NCBI GenBank assembly: GCA_964598005.1
Contig: CAZRAL010000007.1
Span: forward strand, 1 to 64,000
Source: CAZRAL01 sp964598005
Lineage (GTDB): Bacteria; Pseudomonadota; Gammaproteobacteria; Burkholderiales; Usitatibacteraceae
Direction: 5' to 3'
Length of the DNA: 64,000 nt
The position numbers and the translations under genes are program-made. The notes under the pieces are model-generated. The model was not told where the DNA came from. It searched no databases and worked only from the letters and a program-made list of their open reading frames with translations. Positions 16,094-25,184 of the stretch are shown here, one piece after another (positions within the stretch are counted from its first letter, which is position 1; the number at the start of each line of letters is the position of its first letter).

Positions 16094-17920
16094 CTAATGC
16101 ATCGCTGCTTTTTGCGCCGCGACATCGATATCGAGAAATCTGAAACTGGTAAACAGGATCGGATGCTTTTTGTAACCCTTCACCCATGGATTAATGAAAT
16201 TGTTGAAAACCCGGTGCACGCCCAGCCGCCAGGGCGCATAGACAATCAGGTTGCGGTACATTTCAACATAGACTTTATTGCGCTCCGGGCCATCGGGTAA
16301 CGCCAAAGACTTGAGGTACAGTTTGTCGAATTCTGGATTTTTGTAGCGCGCCTCGTTGGATTGTTCTGTATTCGGGCCATAAAGCAATTGCAGGAAATTC
16401 TGTGCATCGGGATAATCGGCGATCCAGGCCGACTGCGCCATCTGGAATTTGCCCACGCGCTTGTCTTTCAGAAGATCGGCGAACTGCACCGCAGTGGCGT
16501 CGAATTTGATACCGACCGCCGCCATGGATTTTGACCACAGCAGCGCCATTTGCCGAAAGTCGTCGCCATTGGAGTTATATTTAAAACTGAAGACCAGTGG
16601 CTTACCGTCCGGCGTCTCACGAATGCCGTCGCCATCCCGATCGAGATAGCCGTACATATCGAGCAGGGCCTTGGCGCGCACGGGGTTGTAATCCCATTCG
16701 GGAGAACGGAAATCCGGGTCGTGCCCGATGACACCTTCAGGTACCGGGCTTTGCGCGGGCAAGGCTTGGCCGCGGCGGATGATGTTGATTTCCTGCCCGC
16801 GATCATGCGCCAGTACCATGGCGCGGCGCAGTGCGACCTTTTCCGGCGTATAGCCGCCCAGAATGGGATCATCCATGTTGAACAGGTCGTAGGTAAATTC
16901 AACCTGCGCTTCACGAAAAACTTTCACGCCACGCTTGGCCAGCGCGGGCGTCAATTTGCCGTTGGGTAATATTTGCTGCAAAAAAGCAAACGGTGTTTCT
17001 TCTATATAGTCGTGCTCCAGATTCATGAAGGCGAGAAAGCGCGGTTGTTCTTCTTCAATTGGATAAATTTCCACACGATCGATCAGCGGAAGTGCCTTAC
17101 CCGCCAGCGCTTTGATCGCTTCACGATCCCACTCATCCTTGGGGTCGGCATACCGGGTTTCCAGTGTTATGCCGCGAAAATCAGGATTGCGTTCCAGTAC
17201 GATTTTGGAACGCCGCCGCCATTCTTTGAGAACGTAAGGCCCGGTTCCTACCGGATGCCCCATGGTGTCGTTTGCATATTTCTCGATTACTTCGCGCGCC
17301 ACGGGCACAACATTGGGCATGGCAAAGAAATACAGAAAGTTGTAATCGGGGGCCTTGAGTTTGAAGGTGATGGTGTATTTGTCCAGCACCTTGACGCCTT
17401 CCACGGGTGCATCGTAGTCGAACTTGCCGGTTTTTTTCGCCTGTTGGGTAAATTCGTCGAGACCTACAATTTTGTCTTCAAACAACCATTCGTATGGGGA
17501 ACGATTCGCAGGATCGCGAAAGCGCTTGACGGCGTACTCCACGTCTTTTGCGACCAGCTCACGACGTTTTCCGGAGAAAGCGGGATCGTTGGCAAAGTAG
17601 ATACCGGGTTTGATGCGAAAGGTATAACGCGTGCCATTTTCTTCCGGTTCGGGTATTTTTTCAGCGACGAGCGGAACCAGCTTGACCGGCCTTGCCAGCC
17701 AATCATAAGTCAGCAGGGGTTCGAAAATGTTTTCCAGTATCCCGACTGAATAACGGTCGTGAACACGCATGGGATCAAAGCCATCTTCAGCGGCACGGAA
17801 AGCCACGACCAGCGTTTTTTTCTCGGCAGCAAAAACGGCAGTGGATGCGACAACCAGAGCGCTCATTGCCCATGCGATTGCAATCGTGACGACCCCTGCC
17901 CGCTTTACCGCTTTACCCAT
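16094..17920 (-). CDS. peptide ABC transporter substrate-binding protein, paralog 1 (YejA-like)
   Basis: 608 residues from the ATG at 17920, chosen because AGGAG lies eight bases upstream. The signal peptide ends in ASTAVFA before AEKKTL. The mature protein is an SBP_bac_5 family lobe structure of about 580 residues, the size of YejA. Shared family marks include KPGIYFANDPAF, GHPVGTGPYVLKEW, GGYTPEKVALRRAM and YGYLDRDGDGIRETPDG. It is periplasmic and should deliver peptides to the permeases. It is the binding protein closest to the permease genes and the most divergent of the four in its N-terminal third. Confidence 0.94.
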   Translation of the reverse strand: MGKAVKRAGVVTIAIAWAMSALVVASTAVFAAEKKTLVVAFRAAEDGFDPMRVHDRYSVGILENIFEPLLTYDWLARPVKLVPLVAEKIPEPEENGTRYTFRIKPGIYFANDPAFSGKRRELVAKDVEYAVKRFRDPANRSPYEWLFEDKIVGLDEFTQQAKKTGKFDYDAPVEGVKVLDKYTITFKLKAPDYNFLYFFAMPNVVPVAREVIEKYANDTMGHPVGTGPYVLKEWRRRSKIVLERNPDFRGITLETRYADPKDEWDREAIKALAGKALPLIDRVEIYPIEEEQPRFLAFMNLEHDYIEETPFAFLQQILPNGKLTPALAKRGVKVFREAQVEFTYDLFNMDDPILGGYTPEKVALRRAMVLAHDRGQEINIIRRGQALPAQSPVPEGVIGHDPDFRSPEWDYNPVRAKALLDMYGYLDRDGDGIRETPDGKPLVFSFKYNSNGDDFRQMALLWSKSMAAVGIKFDATAVQFADLLKDKRVGKFQMAQSAWIADYPDAQNFLQLLYGPNTEQSNEARYKNPEFDKLYLKSLALPDGPERNKVYVEMYRNLIVYAPWRLGVHRVFNNFINPWVKGYKKHPILFTSFRFLDIDVAAQKAAMH

Positions 17921-17977
17921 GACGTGCACTCCTCAAAAACCCGTGAAAATTCATGGCGATTATACCCCGCGTCCTCA

Positions 17978-19798
17978 TCAATGATGGGGACGTTTACTCT
18001 CATCAATATCCATAAAAAGCCACGGGGCATTGATGATGGGATGGCGTTTATAACCGACTATCCACGGCTGGGAAACTTCATTACGCACGCGATGCGTTTG
18101 CGTAAGCCACGGCGCATAAACGGCGATCAGTTTGATCATCTCGGTGTAAATTCGCGTCCGTTCCGGTGAGGGCGGCATTTTGCGCGCCTGCTCATACAGT
18201 CTGTCATAAGCGGGCAGCTTGAAGCGCGCATAGTTAAGTGAACCAATATTGGGACCATAGAGAATCTGCAAAAAATTTTCGGCATCCGGATAATCGGCAC
18301 TCCACGCCAGCTGCCACATGGCCAGTTTGCCCAGCTTGGCCTGTTTATTGAGATCGGGCCATTTACCTTTGTTGACTATCATGCGAATACCAATGGCCTT
18401 CATGCTTTTATTCCATAACTCATCAAATTGCTTGGAGGTTGAATCCGGTTCAGACGCATGCTCGAGTACCAGTAGACTGCCGTTCGGCATCTCGCGGTAG
18501 CCATCGCCATCGCGATCGATATAACCATACATGTCGAGCAGGGCTTTGGCGCGGGCAGGGTCGTATCTTGCTGACTTGAATGTGGCATCGTACCCCGCCA
18601 CACCCGGCGGTATGGGCGACTCCGCCTTCACCGCTCCGCCATTGCGAATGATATTGATGTCCTCATTAACGTTATAGGCCAGCGCAATGGCGCGCCGCAA
18701 CGCTACTTTTTCCGGGGTGTACCCACCCACCACCGGATGATTCATATTGAAGTAAGTGTAAACCAGATCGGTTTCCACAAAACGTTCGCCACGGATACCC
18801 TGACGCGCCAGATTAGGCGCCAGTTTTCCACCTGGGAACGCCATGCCAATGAATTCATTTGGCGTATTGATGTAATCCAGCTCGCGATTCAAAAAAGCCA
18901 GCCAGCGCGGCTGTGATTCCTCGACAATGGAAACTTCCACGCGCCTGATTTGCGGCAATTTTTTGCCTTTCATTTCACGGTAGGTTTCCTGCATGGCGGG
19001 ATCGTCGCCGGGTTCGGCATCGTAAAAATTTTCGCGATAATCTGGATTGGCTTCCAGCACGATTCGGTGCGAACGCTTCCATTCCGCTAGGCGGTAGGGT
19101 CCGGTACCAACCGGATGGGCCCCCGCATCGGGCTGGAATTTTTCCACCACTTCGCGCGCCATGGCGCCCGTTTGTGCAGTGGCAAAAATATAAATAAAGT
19201 TGTAGTCGGTTTCTTTCAAGCGGATACGCAAGGTATAGCGGTCTGGCGTCTCCAGTCCCGAAATCGGTGCATCGTAATCGAATTTGCCTGATTTTTTGGC
19301 CGCCGCCATGACCTCATCGCCGCCGACAATTTTTCCTTCCACATACCAGAGCCAGGGTGAGCGGAGTGCGGGATCATAAAGCCGCTTCAACGAATAGGCA
19401 TAATCCTGTGCAGTTAATTCACGTTTTTGCCCTTTGAAAACGGGATCGTCGGCAAAGTAGATGCCAGGCTTGATTTTGAAGGTATAGACCCTCCCCTCTT
19501 CACTCACTTCGGGTAATGCAACCGCTGTATTAGGTTTTAACTTGACGGGGCGCGCCAGAAAATCGTAAGTCAGCAAAGGATCAAAAATGGCTTCGTTAAT
19601 GGTGTTGGAATAAAGATCGGAAGCCACGACCGGATCAAAAGTGGTTTCGGCAATCAGCAAAGCCGTGCGAATCGTTTTGACTGAATTATTTTTAACTATA
19701 TCGGCTGCCTGGAGCACGCTGCTGTCGATCATGCTGGCGAACAACGCGCACAAGATGACGAATAATGCTGCCCCCCTACTTCCACCGCCGATTTTCAT
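17978..19798 (-). CDS. peptide ABC transporter substrate-binding protein, paralog 2 (YejA-like)
   Basis: 606 residues from the ATG at 19798. This start overlaps the stop of the upstream paralog as ATGA, indicating translational coupling; a longer reading with 30 extra N-terminal residues would lack a proper signal peptide. The signal sequence runs to SSVLQA. Family marks include KPGIYFADDPVFKGQ, AHPVGTGPYRLAEW, GGYTPEKVALRRAI and YGYIDRDGDGYREMPNG. Substrate unknown. Probably periplasmic and served by the same permease pair. Confidence 0.94.
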   Translation of the reverse strand: MKIGGGSRGAALFVILCALFASMIDSSVLQAADIVKNNSVKTIRTALLIAETTFDPVVASDLYSNTINEAIFDPLLTYDFLARPVKLKPNTAVALPEVSEEGRVYTFKIKPGIYFADDPVFKGQKRELTAQDYAYSLKRLYDPALRSPWLWYVEGKIVGGDEVMAAAKKSGKFDYDAPISGLETPDRYTLRIRLKETDYNFIYIFATAQTGAMAREVVEKFQPDAGAHPVGTGPYRLAEWKRSHRIVLEANPDYRENFYDAEPGDDPAMQETYREMKGKKLPQIRRVEVSIVEESQPRWLAFLNRELDYINTPNEFIGMAFPGGKLAPNLARQGIRGERFVETDLVYTYFNMNHPVVGGYTPEKVALRRAIALAYNVNEDINIIRNGGAVKAESPIPPGVAGYDATFKSARYDPARAKALLDMYGYIDRDGDGYREMPNGSLLVLEHASEPDSTSKQFDELWNKSMKAIGIRMIVNKGKWPDLNKQAKLGKLAMWQLAWSADYPDAENFLQILYGPNIGSLNYARFKLPAYDRLYEQARKMPPSPERTRIYTEMIKLIAVYAPWLTQTHRVRNEVSQPWIVGYKRHPIINAPWLFMDIDESKRPHH

Positions 19799-21603
19799 TT
19801 TTGCAGCGCCTTTTGTTTTTCGAGATCGATATCGACCCATTTCCAGACGCTGCGCAAAATGGGATGACGCTGATAGCCGATGACCCACGGATGCGTCACA
19901 TCGTTAAAAATACGATGTGCAATCAGTTTCCATGGTGCGTAGGCCAGCATCAGGCGATTCATTTCACGATACACATTTTGTCGCTCCAACTCGGGCGGTA
20001 GCCGCTGTGCCTGCTCATACAGCGTATCGAACGCCGCCAGCTTGAAACGTGAATGATTGGCCTGCCCCCCATTCGGCCCGTAAAGCATGACAAAAAAGGC
20101 TTCGGCATCGGGGTAGCTGGCTGTCCATCCCAATCGCCAGCTCATCAATTTGCCGGCACGAGATTCCTTCAGCAGATCAGGCCACTGGGCCTTTTTAAAA
20201 ACCATGCGAATACCGATGGCATCCATGCTTTTTTTCCATACCTCGTCGAACTGGCGTTCCAGTTGCGTGGGCGCGGAGGCCTGTTCGATTACCAGCGGTG
20301 CGCCTTCCGGCGTTTCGCGATAACCATCGCCATCGCGATCAACATAGCCATACAGATCGAGCAAGGCACGGGCGCGGGCGGGATCGTACACATTGGCCTC
20401 GGTATGGAATGCCGGATCGTAGCCAAACGCGCCGGGGCCGATGGGTGATTGGGCCGGTATAGCCTGATTGCGCCGCACCACGCGAATATCCTCCTCCTGA
20501 TTAAAGCCCAGCACAATCGCGCGGCGCAATGCCACTTTTTCCGGGGTGTAGCCCCCCACGAGCGGATTTTCCATGCCGAAGTAGGCGTAGTACACCTCCA
20601 TATTAGGAACACGGTTTAATTGAATGCCGCGTTTCACCAGATTGGGCGCCAGCCGGTCGTTGGGCAAAACGGTACTGGCAAATTCTTCCGGCACGCGCTC
20701 CATGTAGTCATGCTCTTCATTCAAGAAGGCCAGCCAGCGCGGCTGCGTTTCTTCAATGACGGAAATTTCGATGCGGCCGATCAAAGGCAGGCGTTTGCCT
20801 TGAAGCCGTCGTTTGGTTTCCTGCCCCAATACATCGTTGGCAGCCGGTTCGGCATCCCAATGCTCCTCGCGATAATTGGGATTGGCCATCAACACCATAC
20901 GCGACGAACGCTTCCAAAACGACAACACATAAGGCCCCGTTCCTACCGGATGCGCCATGATATCGTCACCATATTTTTCGACCACTTCGCGGGCGACGAC
21001 ATAGGACACATTGCCTACCGCCAGCAAGTACATGAAGTTATAGTCGGGTTGCAGGAGCTGGATACGCAAGGTGTAGCGGTCTGACGAACGCAGGCCCTCG
21101 ACTGGTGTGTCGTAATCGAAGCGGCCGGTTTCTTTTTGTTTTTTTTTCAGCGCTTCCATTCCGGCGATTTTGCCATCTACCAGATAAAGATTGCCTGATT
21201 TTGTTTTACTGTCGAACAGGCGCTTGATCGTATAGGCAAGATCCTCGGCCACCAGTTCGCGTTTGCGCCCGTTAAAGGCCGGATCGTCGGCAAAGTAAAT
21301 TCCTTTTTTAAAACGCAAGGTATACACCGTGCCGTTTTCGGTAACTTCCGGCATGGCTTCCAGCAAGGCGGGTTTTAATTTCAGTGGCCGCGCGAGGAAA
21401 TCGTAGGAAAGCGGCGCATCGAACATCAAGGCATTGACGTTGGCCGAGTAGATATCGGTAATTTGGGCAGGATCGAAACCGGTTTCGGAAATCGGAAACG
21501 CCAAACGTAAAACTTTATGGGGATCAGGTTGGGCGTATCCCTCGTGCCCAAGGGCGGCCATCCCCAACAGTGCGAGACAAAATACGGCGGTAAACCGGCT
21601 CAT
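19795..21603 (-). CDS. peptide ABC transporter substrate-binding protein, paralog 3 (YejA-like)
   Basis: 602 residues. A signal peptide of about 25 residues ends in HEGYA before QPDPHKVLRLAF. It has the same domain plan and conserved blocks as its neighbours (KKGIYFADDPAFNGRKRELV, AHPVGTGPYVLSFW, GGYTPEKVALRRAI, YGYVDRDGDGYRETPEG). It begins three bases after the stop of paralog 4 and ends overlapping the start of paralog 2, so these three are translated as a unit. Confidence 0.94.
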   Translation of the reverse strand: MSRFTAVFCLALLGMAALGHEGYAQPDPHKVLRLAFPISETGFDPAQITDIYSANVNALMFDAPLSYDFLARPLKLKPALLEAMPEVTENGTVYTLRFKKGIYFADDPAFNGRKRELVAEDLAYTIKRLFDSKTKSGNLYLVDGKIAGMEALKKKQKETGRFDYDTPVEGLRSSDRYTLRIQLLQPDYNFMYLLAVGNVSYVVAREVVEKYGDDIMAHPVGTGPYVLSFWKRSSRMVLMANPNYREEHWDAEPAANDVLGQETKRRLQGKRLPLIGRIEISVIEETQPRWLAFLNEEHDYMERVPEEFASTVLPNDRLAPNLVKRGIQLNRVPNMEVYYAYFGMENPLVGGYTPEKVALRRAIVLGFNQEEDIRVVRRNQAIPAQSPIGPGAFGYDPAFHTEANVYDPARARALLDLYGYVDRDGDGYRETPEGAPLVIEQASAPTQLERQFDEVWKKSMDAIGIRMVFKKAQWPDLLKESRAGKLMSWRLGWTASYPDAEAFFVMLYGPNGGQANHSRFKLAAFDTLYEQAQRLPPELERQNVYREMNRLMLAYAPWKLIAHRIFNDVTHPWVIGYQRHPILRSVWKWVDIDLEKQKALQK

Positions 21604-21606
21604 CGA

Positions 21607-23484
21607 CTACTTTCCTTGGTATTTTTTCTGCGCATCCAGATCGATATCGATATAGGCCCACCAGTTTTGCGATTGCACCAGCGGGCGGCGAAAGCCAATC
21701 ACATAGGGATACCACATATCGGTAAGAATGCGATGAACATTGATCTTCCATGGCGCATAGGCCACCATCAGCTTGGCCATGTCCTGATAAAGTTTGGTGC
21801 GCTCGGGACTATCAGGCAAAACAGAGGCTTTTTCGTAAACTTCGTCGTAGGCTGCCAGCTTGAAACGGGCGCGGTTTCCCTTGAAGCCGGAATTGGGGCC
21901 ATACAAAGAGATTAGCCAGGTATCGGCATCGGGCGCTGAAGCCGACCCACCAAGCTGCCACATCATTAATTTTCCTGCATTCGATTCTTTCAGCAAATCC
22001 GGCCATTTGGCTTTGCGTACGCTTAACTGCAAGCCAATATCGTCCATGCTGCGCTTCCATACTTCATCGAGCTGCTTATCACGATCGGTGGGTGTGGAAT
22101 TATGCTGCAGCACCAAGGACTTGCCATCCGGGGTTTCGCGGTAGCCGTCTCCGTCGCGATCGATATAACCATACATATCGAGTAACGCCTTGGCCTTGGC
22201 GGGGTTATATTCGTTGGCGCTGGTACGGAAATTGGGATCGTAACCGGCCACGCCCGGGCTATAGGGCGTATGGGCCAGAATCGCCTGATTCTTGCGAACG
22301 ATCTGAATTTCATCACTGGTTTTATACGCTAGCGAAATGGCGCGGCGCAAAGCAATTTTCTCAGGAGAATAGCCCCCAACTAGCGGATCTTCCATATTGA
22401 AGTAAATAAAGGTAATGTCGAGTGCAGGCACCTGTTCCATCTGAATCAAGCGCTTGCGCAGATTGGGCGCCAGTTGATTGCCCGGTACCCCTTGATTGGC
22501 AAAATCTTCAGGCAGTATCCATAGCAAATCGTGCTCCTGATTCAAAAAAGCCAGCCAGCGCGGCTGTCGCTCTTCGATGATATAAACTTCAACCCGCCCA
22601 ACCATAGGCAGACGTTTGCCTTTTAGCCGCGCGAGAATGGCTCGACCGTTTTCGTCATCCGCCACAGGCTCGCCATCGAAATAGGTTTCGCGAAAGTTGG
22701 GGTTGGGTTCGAAGACCATTTTCGAGGAGCGCTTCCACGCCACTAATCGATAGGCTCCGGTACCAACCGGGTGGGAGCCAACATCATCGCCATATTTTTC
22801 CACTATCTCCCGCGCTACCGCACACGACACGCGGCAATCTGTCAGGTTATAAATGAAGTTTGGTTTTGGCTTAACCAGTTTAATTTGCAAAGTATAGCGA
22901 TCGATTGTCTTGAGACCTGGCAAAGTTTGATCGTAATCGAGTTTGCCTGCTTTACGCGCTTGGGCGGCATATTCATCGGAGCCCAGAATATATCCTTCGA
23001 CTTCCGCTAATAAAGGTGCGGTAAGTTTGGGATCGAACAGCCGCTTGATAGAATAAACATAATCCTCGGCCACCAGTTCGCGTTTTTTGCCATTAAACGC
23101 GTCGTGATTATCGAAATAAATCCCCGGCTTGACCAGCAACGTATAGGTCAATTGATCCGGTGAAATTTCGGGAAGTGCGGCCAGGGTATTGGGTACCAAT
23201 TTTAGCGGACGTGCCAGATAATCGTAGCGTAATGGAGTATCGAATATTCCGGAATTGACAATATTGGAATAGACATCGCTCACTCTATGTGGATCGAAAC
23301 TCGTTTCAGCCACTTCAAACGCATAACGCAAGACCTTGGCGGGATTCGGCTGCGCAAACGCTGGCAATAGGGCCATGGCAAAAACAAACCCGAACAAGGG
23401 GCTGCGCAGGGTAGAAAAAAGCTTCTTATAACAAACGTTCAAATCCATCCCCCCATTAAAAAATGGCATCAGGCTCATCATCAT
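21607..23484 (-). CDS. peptide ABC transporter substrate-binding protein, paralog 4 (YejA-like), first of the array
   Basis: 625 residues from the ATG at 23484, supported by AAAGGG seven bases upstream. A long N-region precedes the signal peptide core, which ends in LLPAFA before QPNPAKVLRYAF. A start at the Met in GGMDLNV is possible but has poor spacing. Blocks shared with the other three: KPGIYFDNHDAFNGKKRELV, SHPVGTGAYRLVAW, GGYSPEKIALRRAI and YGYIDRDGDGYRETPDG. Its ribosome-binding site overlaps the stop codon of a truncated glycosyltransferase gene, so it may be transcribed from upstream. Confidence 0.93.
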   Translation of the reverse strand: MMMSLMPFFNGGMDLNVCYKKLFSTLRSPLFGFVFAMALLPAFAQPNPAKVLRYAFEVAETSFDPHRVSDVYSNIVNSGIFDTPLRYDYLARPLKLVPNTLAALPEISPDQLTYTLLVKPGIYFDNHDAFNGKKRELVAEDYVYSIKRLFDPKLTAPLLAEVEGYILGSDEYAAQARKAGKLDYDQTLPGLKTIDRYTLQIKLVKPKPNFIYNLTDCRVSCAVAREIVEKYGDDVGSHPVGTGAYRLVAWKRSSKMVFEPNPNFRETYFDGEPVADDENGRAILARLKGKRLPMVGRVEVYIIEERQPRWLAFLNQEHDLLWILPEDFANQGVPGNQLAPNLRKRLIQMEQVPALDITFIYFNMEDPLVGGYSPEKIALRRAISLAYKTSDEIQIVRKNQAILAHTPYSPGVAGYDPNFRTSANEYNPAKAKALLDMYGYIDRDGDGYRETPDGKSLVLQHNSTPTDRDKQLDEVWKRSMDDIGLQLSVRKAKWPDLLKESNAGKLMMWQLGGSASAPDADTWLISLYGPNSGFKGNRARFKLAAYDEVYEKASVLPDSPERTKLYQDMAKLMVAYAPWKINVHRILTDMWYPYVIGFRRPLVQSQNWWAYIDIDLDAQKKYQGK

Positions 23485-23495
23485 ACTGCAACCCT

Positions 23496-23714
23496 TTACG
23501 ACGATAATTTTGTGCTATGCAGCAATAATTTCTCGTACGCGTCAATCACGTTGACATTAGGATGATCTGCCAGTACTAGAGCGTTGTAGCTATTGACATA
23601 CGCCGCCAGACGCATAGCGAGAGAGCCTGCTTCAAGGTATGGAAGCGGCGCGGTGCAAACCAGATCGCCAATGTTATCGCGACGAATCACCAGAATTCGA
23701 TCGGGCAAATTCAT
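23496..23714 (-). pseudogene. truncated glycosyltransferase family 9 (heptosyltransferase-like) gene
   Basis: 72 residues only, against about 330-380 for the family. The start ATG at 23714 overlaps the stop of the O-antigen ligase gene as ATGA. The fragment holds the typical N-terminus: RILVIRRDNIGDLVCTAPL, then AAYVNSYNALVLADHPNVNVIDAYEK. It then runs into a stop codon and the peptide-binding protein array begins. The C-terminal, sugar-nucleotide-binding half is absent, so no transferase activity is expected. It marks a deletion or insertion junction between a surface-polysaccharide locus and the ABC operon. Confidence 0.8.
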
Positions 23715-24994
23715 GTTGTCGATTGGGATTTTGGTTTGTCCGAAACACCCAGCCATGCCCCCAGCAGCAACATGGCAAACAGCGCATTTTCCGTTTGCAG
23801 GATCGTATTAAACAGGCCAATAACCATGATGGTTACCCAGCCCCCCAGACTGGCTAGCCACACTGTCCCTTGCAAAACCACATCGTCGCGGGGCCGTCTG
23901 CGCCATAACGAACATCCCCATCCCGTCAGTAATAAACCCAGCGCCAATAGGCCCAGTAATCCGCGTTCGGCCAGCGTATTGAAATATAGGCTGTGTGCAT
24001 GCGACGTGCCAAAATCGCGCGCGGGTTCATAACGTCGCCCCTGGTGCTCGTGCCAGGTTTTATATCGATTCGAATCGATCTGGCTGAAATTATCCGCGCC
24101 CACACCAAAAACCGGAAATTCACGCCAGGCGACCCAGGCACGCTCCCAAATCAAATCGCGATACGCCAGAAAATTATGCTGGGTCACATCACGCCAGTGT
24201 TTTTGAATCACCTGGGGTGGCTCGAATTTAGCTATAACAGCGCCCACGGCAAAAATCAGCAAGACCACCAGCAATGGTTTACAGGAACGGCGTATAAATA
24301 GTGCTGCACTGCCAAACAACAACAGCGCCGCGACCCCGACTGCAATGCGACTAGCAGTGTAGACGATGGCTGCGCCTAGCACACCGATAACCAGTACCTT
24401 GCTCAGTTTTTCGCCTGATTTACTTTCCCGCCAACGGCCAAACAGCATGGCCAGTACCACGCCAAGCGTTATGACCAGGTAGGCTGCAGAATGATTGACA
24501 TGCCCGACCGAATGCAATTCGAGTTCGACTTTTTTCCCCGCGTACAAAGCCCACCATGCCAGCAAAAGCCCTGCCAGCACCCCTGCGACCGCCATGACAG
24601 CAATACGCCGCCACGCCGGCTCGTCATAACGTGTGCGTGACAATGCCCATCCCAACAAGCCATAGCGGGCCACATCGCGCGCGCCCCCCCATTCGTTTGC
24701 CCGAATTCCGGCAAACAATGAACCGATAAAGGGTGAGACGATCACAATCAAAAACAAGGTATCCCACCTGTTCCAGGTCCCGCCGAAATCTTTATCACGA
24801 ATACGGTTGAATAGCCACAGCGCCAGATACCCAAACCACAATATATTTTTGGATGCCTCGAAAAGCGGAATAACGAATGCAAGCGCCGCCAGCAAACCTA
24901 TTTCCCACCGAATACGCAAGGCGTTATCGATTGGCGGAACAGAAGGAAAAAGTGAATAGCGATAGGAGGTCACGATTTGCAATGCAAGCAACAC
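23711..24994 (-). CDS. O-antigen ligase/polymerase family membrane protein
   Basis: About 427 residues with roughly ten or more membrane helices. The Wzy_C-type periplasmic loop is visible as LAYRDLIWERAWVAWREFPVFG followed by SHAHSLYFNTLAERGLLGLL. This family contains WaaL O-antigen ligases and Wzy polymerases; sequence alone does not decide between them. The GTG at 24994 is the longest start, but it has no clear ribosome-binding site, so the true start may be a little downstream. It is coupled by ATGA to the truncated glycosyltransferase 9 gene, indicating an original lipopolysaccharide operon. Confidence 0.85.
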   Translation of the reverse strand: MLLALQIVTSYRYSLFPSVPPIDNALRIRWEIGLLAALAFVIPLFEASKNILWFGYLALWLFNRIRDKDFGGTWNRWDTLFLIVIVSPFIGSLFAGIRANEWGGARDVARYGLLGWALSRTRYDEPAWRRIAVMAVAGVLAGLLLAWWALYAGKKVELELHSVGHVNHSAAYLVITLGVVLAMLFGRWRESKSGEKLSKVLVIGVLGAAIVYTASRIAVGVAALLLFGSAALFIRRSCKPLLVVLLIFAVGAVIAKFEPPQVIQKHWRDVTQHNFLAYRDLIWERAWVAWREFPVFGVGADNFSQIDSNRYKTWHEHQGRRYEPARDFGTSHAHSLYFNTLAERGLLGLLALGLLLTGWGCSLWRRRPRDDVVLQGTVWLASLGGWVTIMVIGLFNTILQTENALFAMLLLGAWLGVSDKPKSQSTT

Positions 24995-25184
24995 AAGGAG
25001 GCGTAAGGTTGCCGCATCGTAGCATAGCTGGATATAGACACAATCAATCGCAGCATATCCAACAGGCAGTCGCCAAACAATCCTGCCATACGCTGAATTA
25101 AATATCTATTCGTCTACAGCATGCCATAATTTAAGGAACCTCTGATTAAGTCCCCTAAATTAGGCAAAATTAAGGCAGTTGTTA

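Noticed and set aside
17978..19888. Longer start for binding-protein paralog 2 at 19888
   Set aside because: It would add 30 residues without a signal peptide and overlap the upstream gene by 94 bases; the ATGA-coupled ATG at 19798 gives a proper signal sequence.
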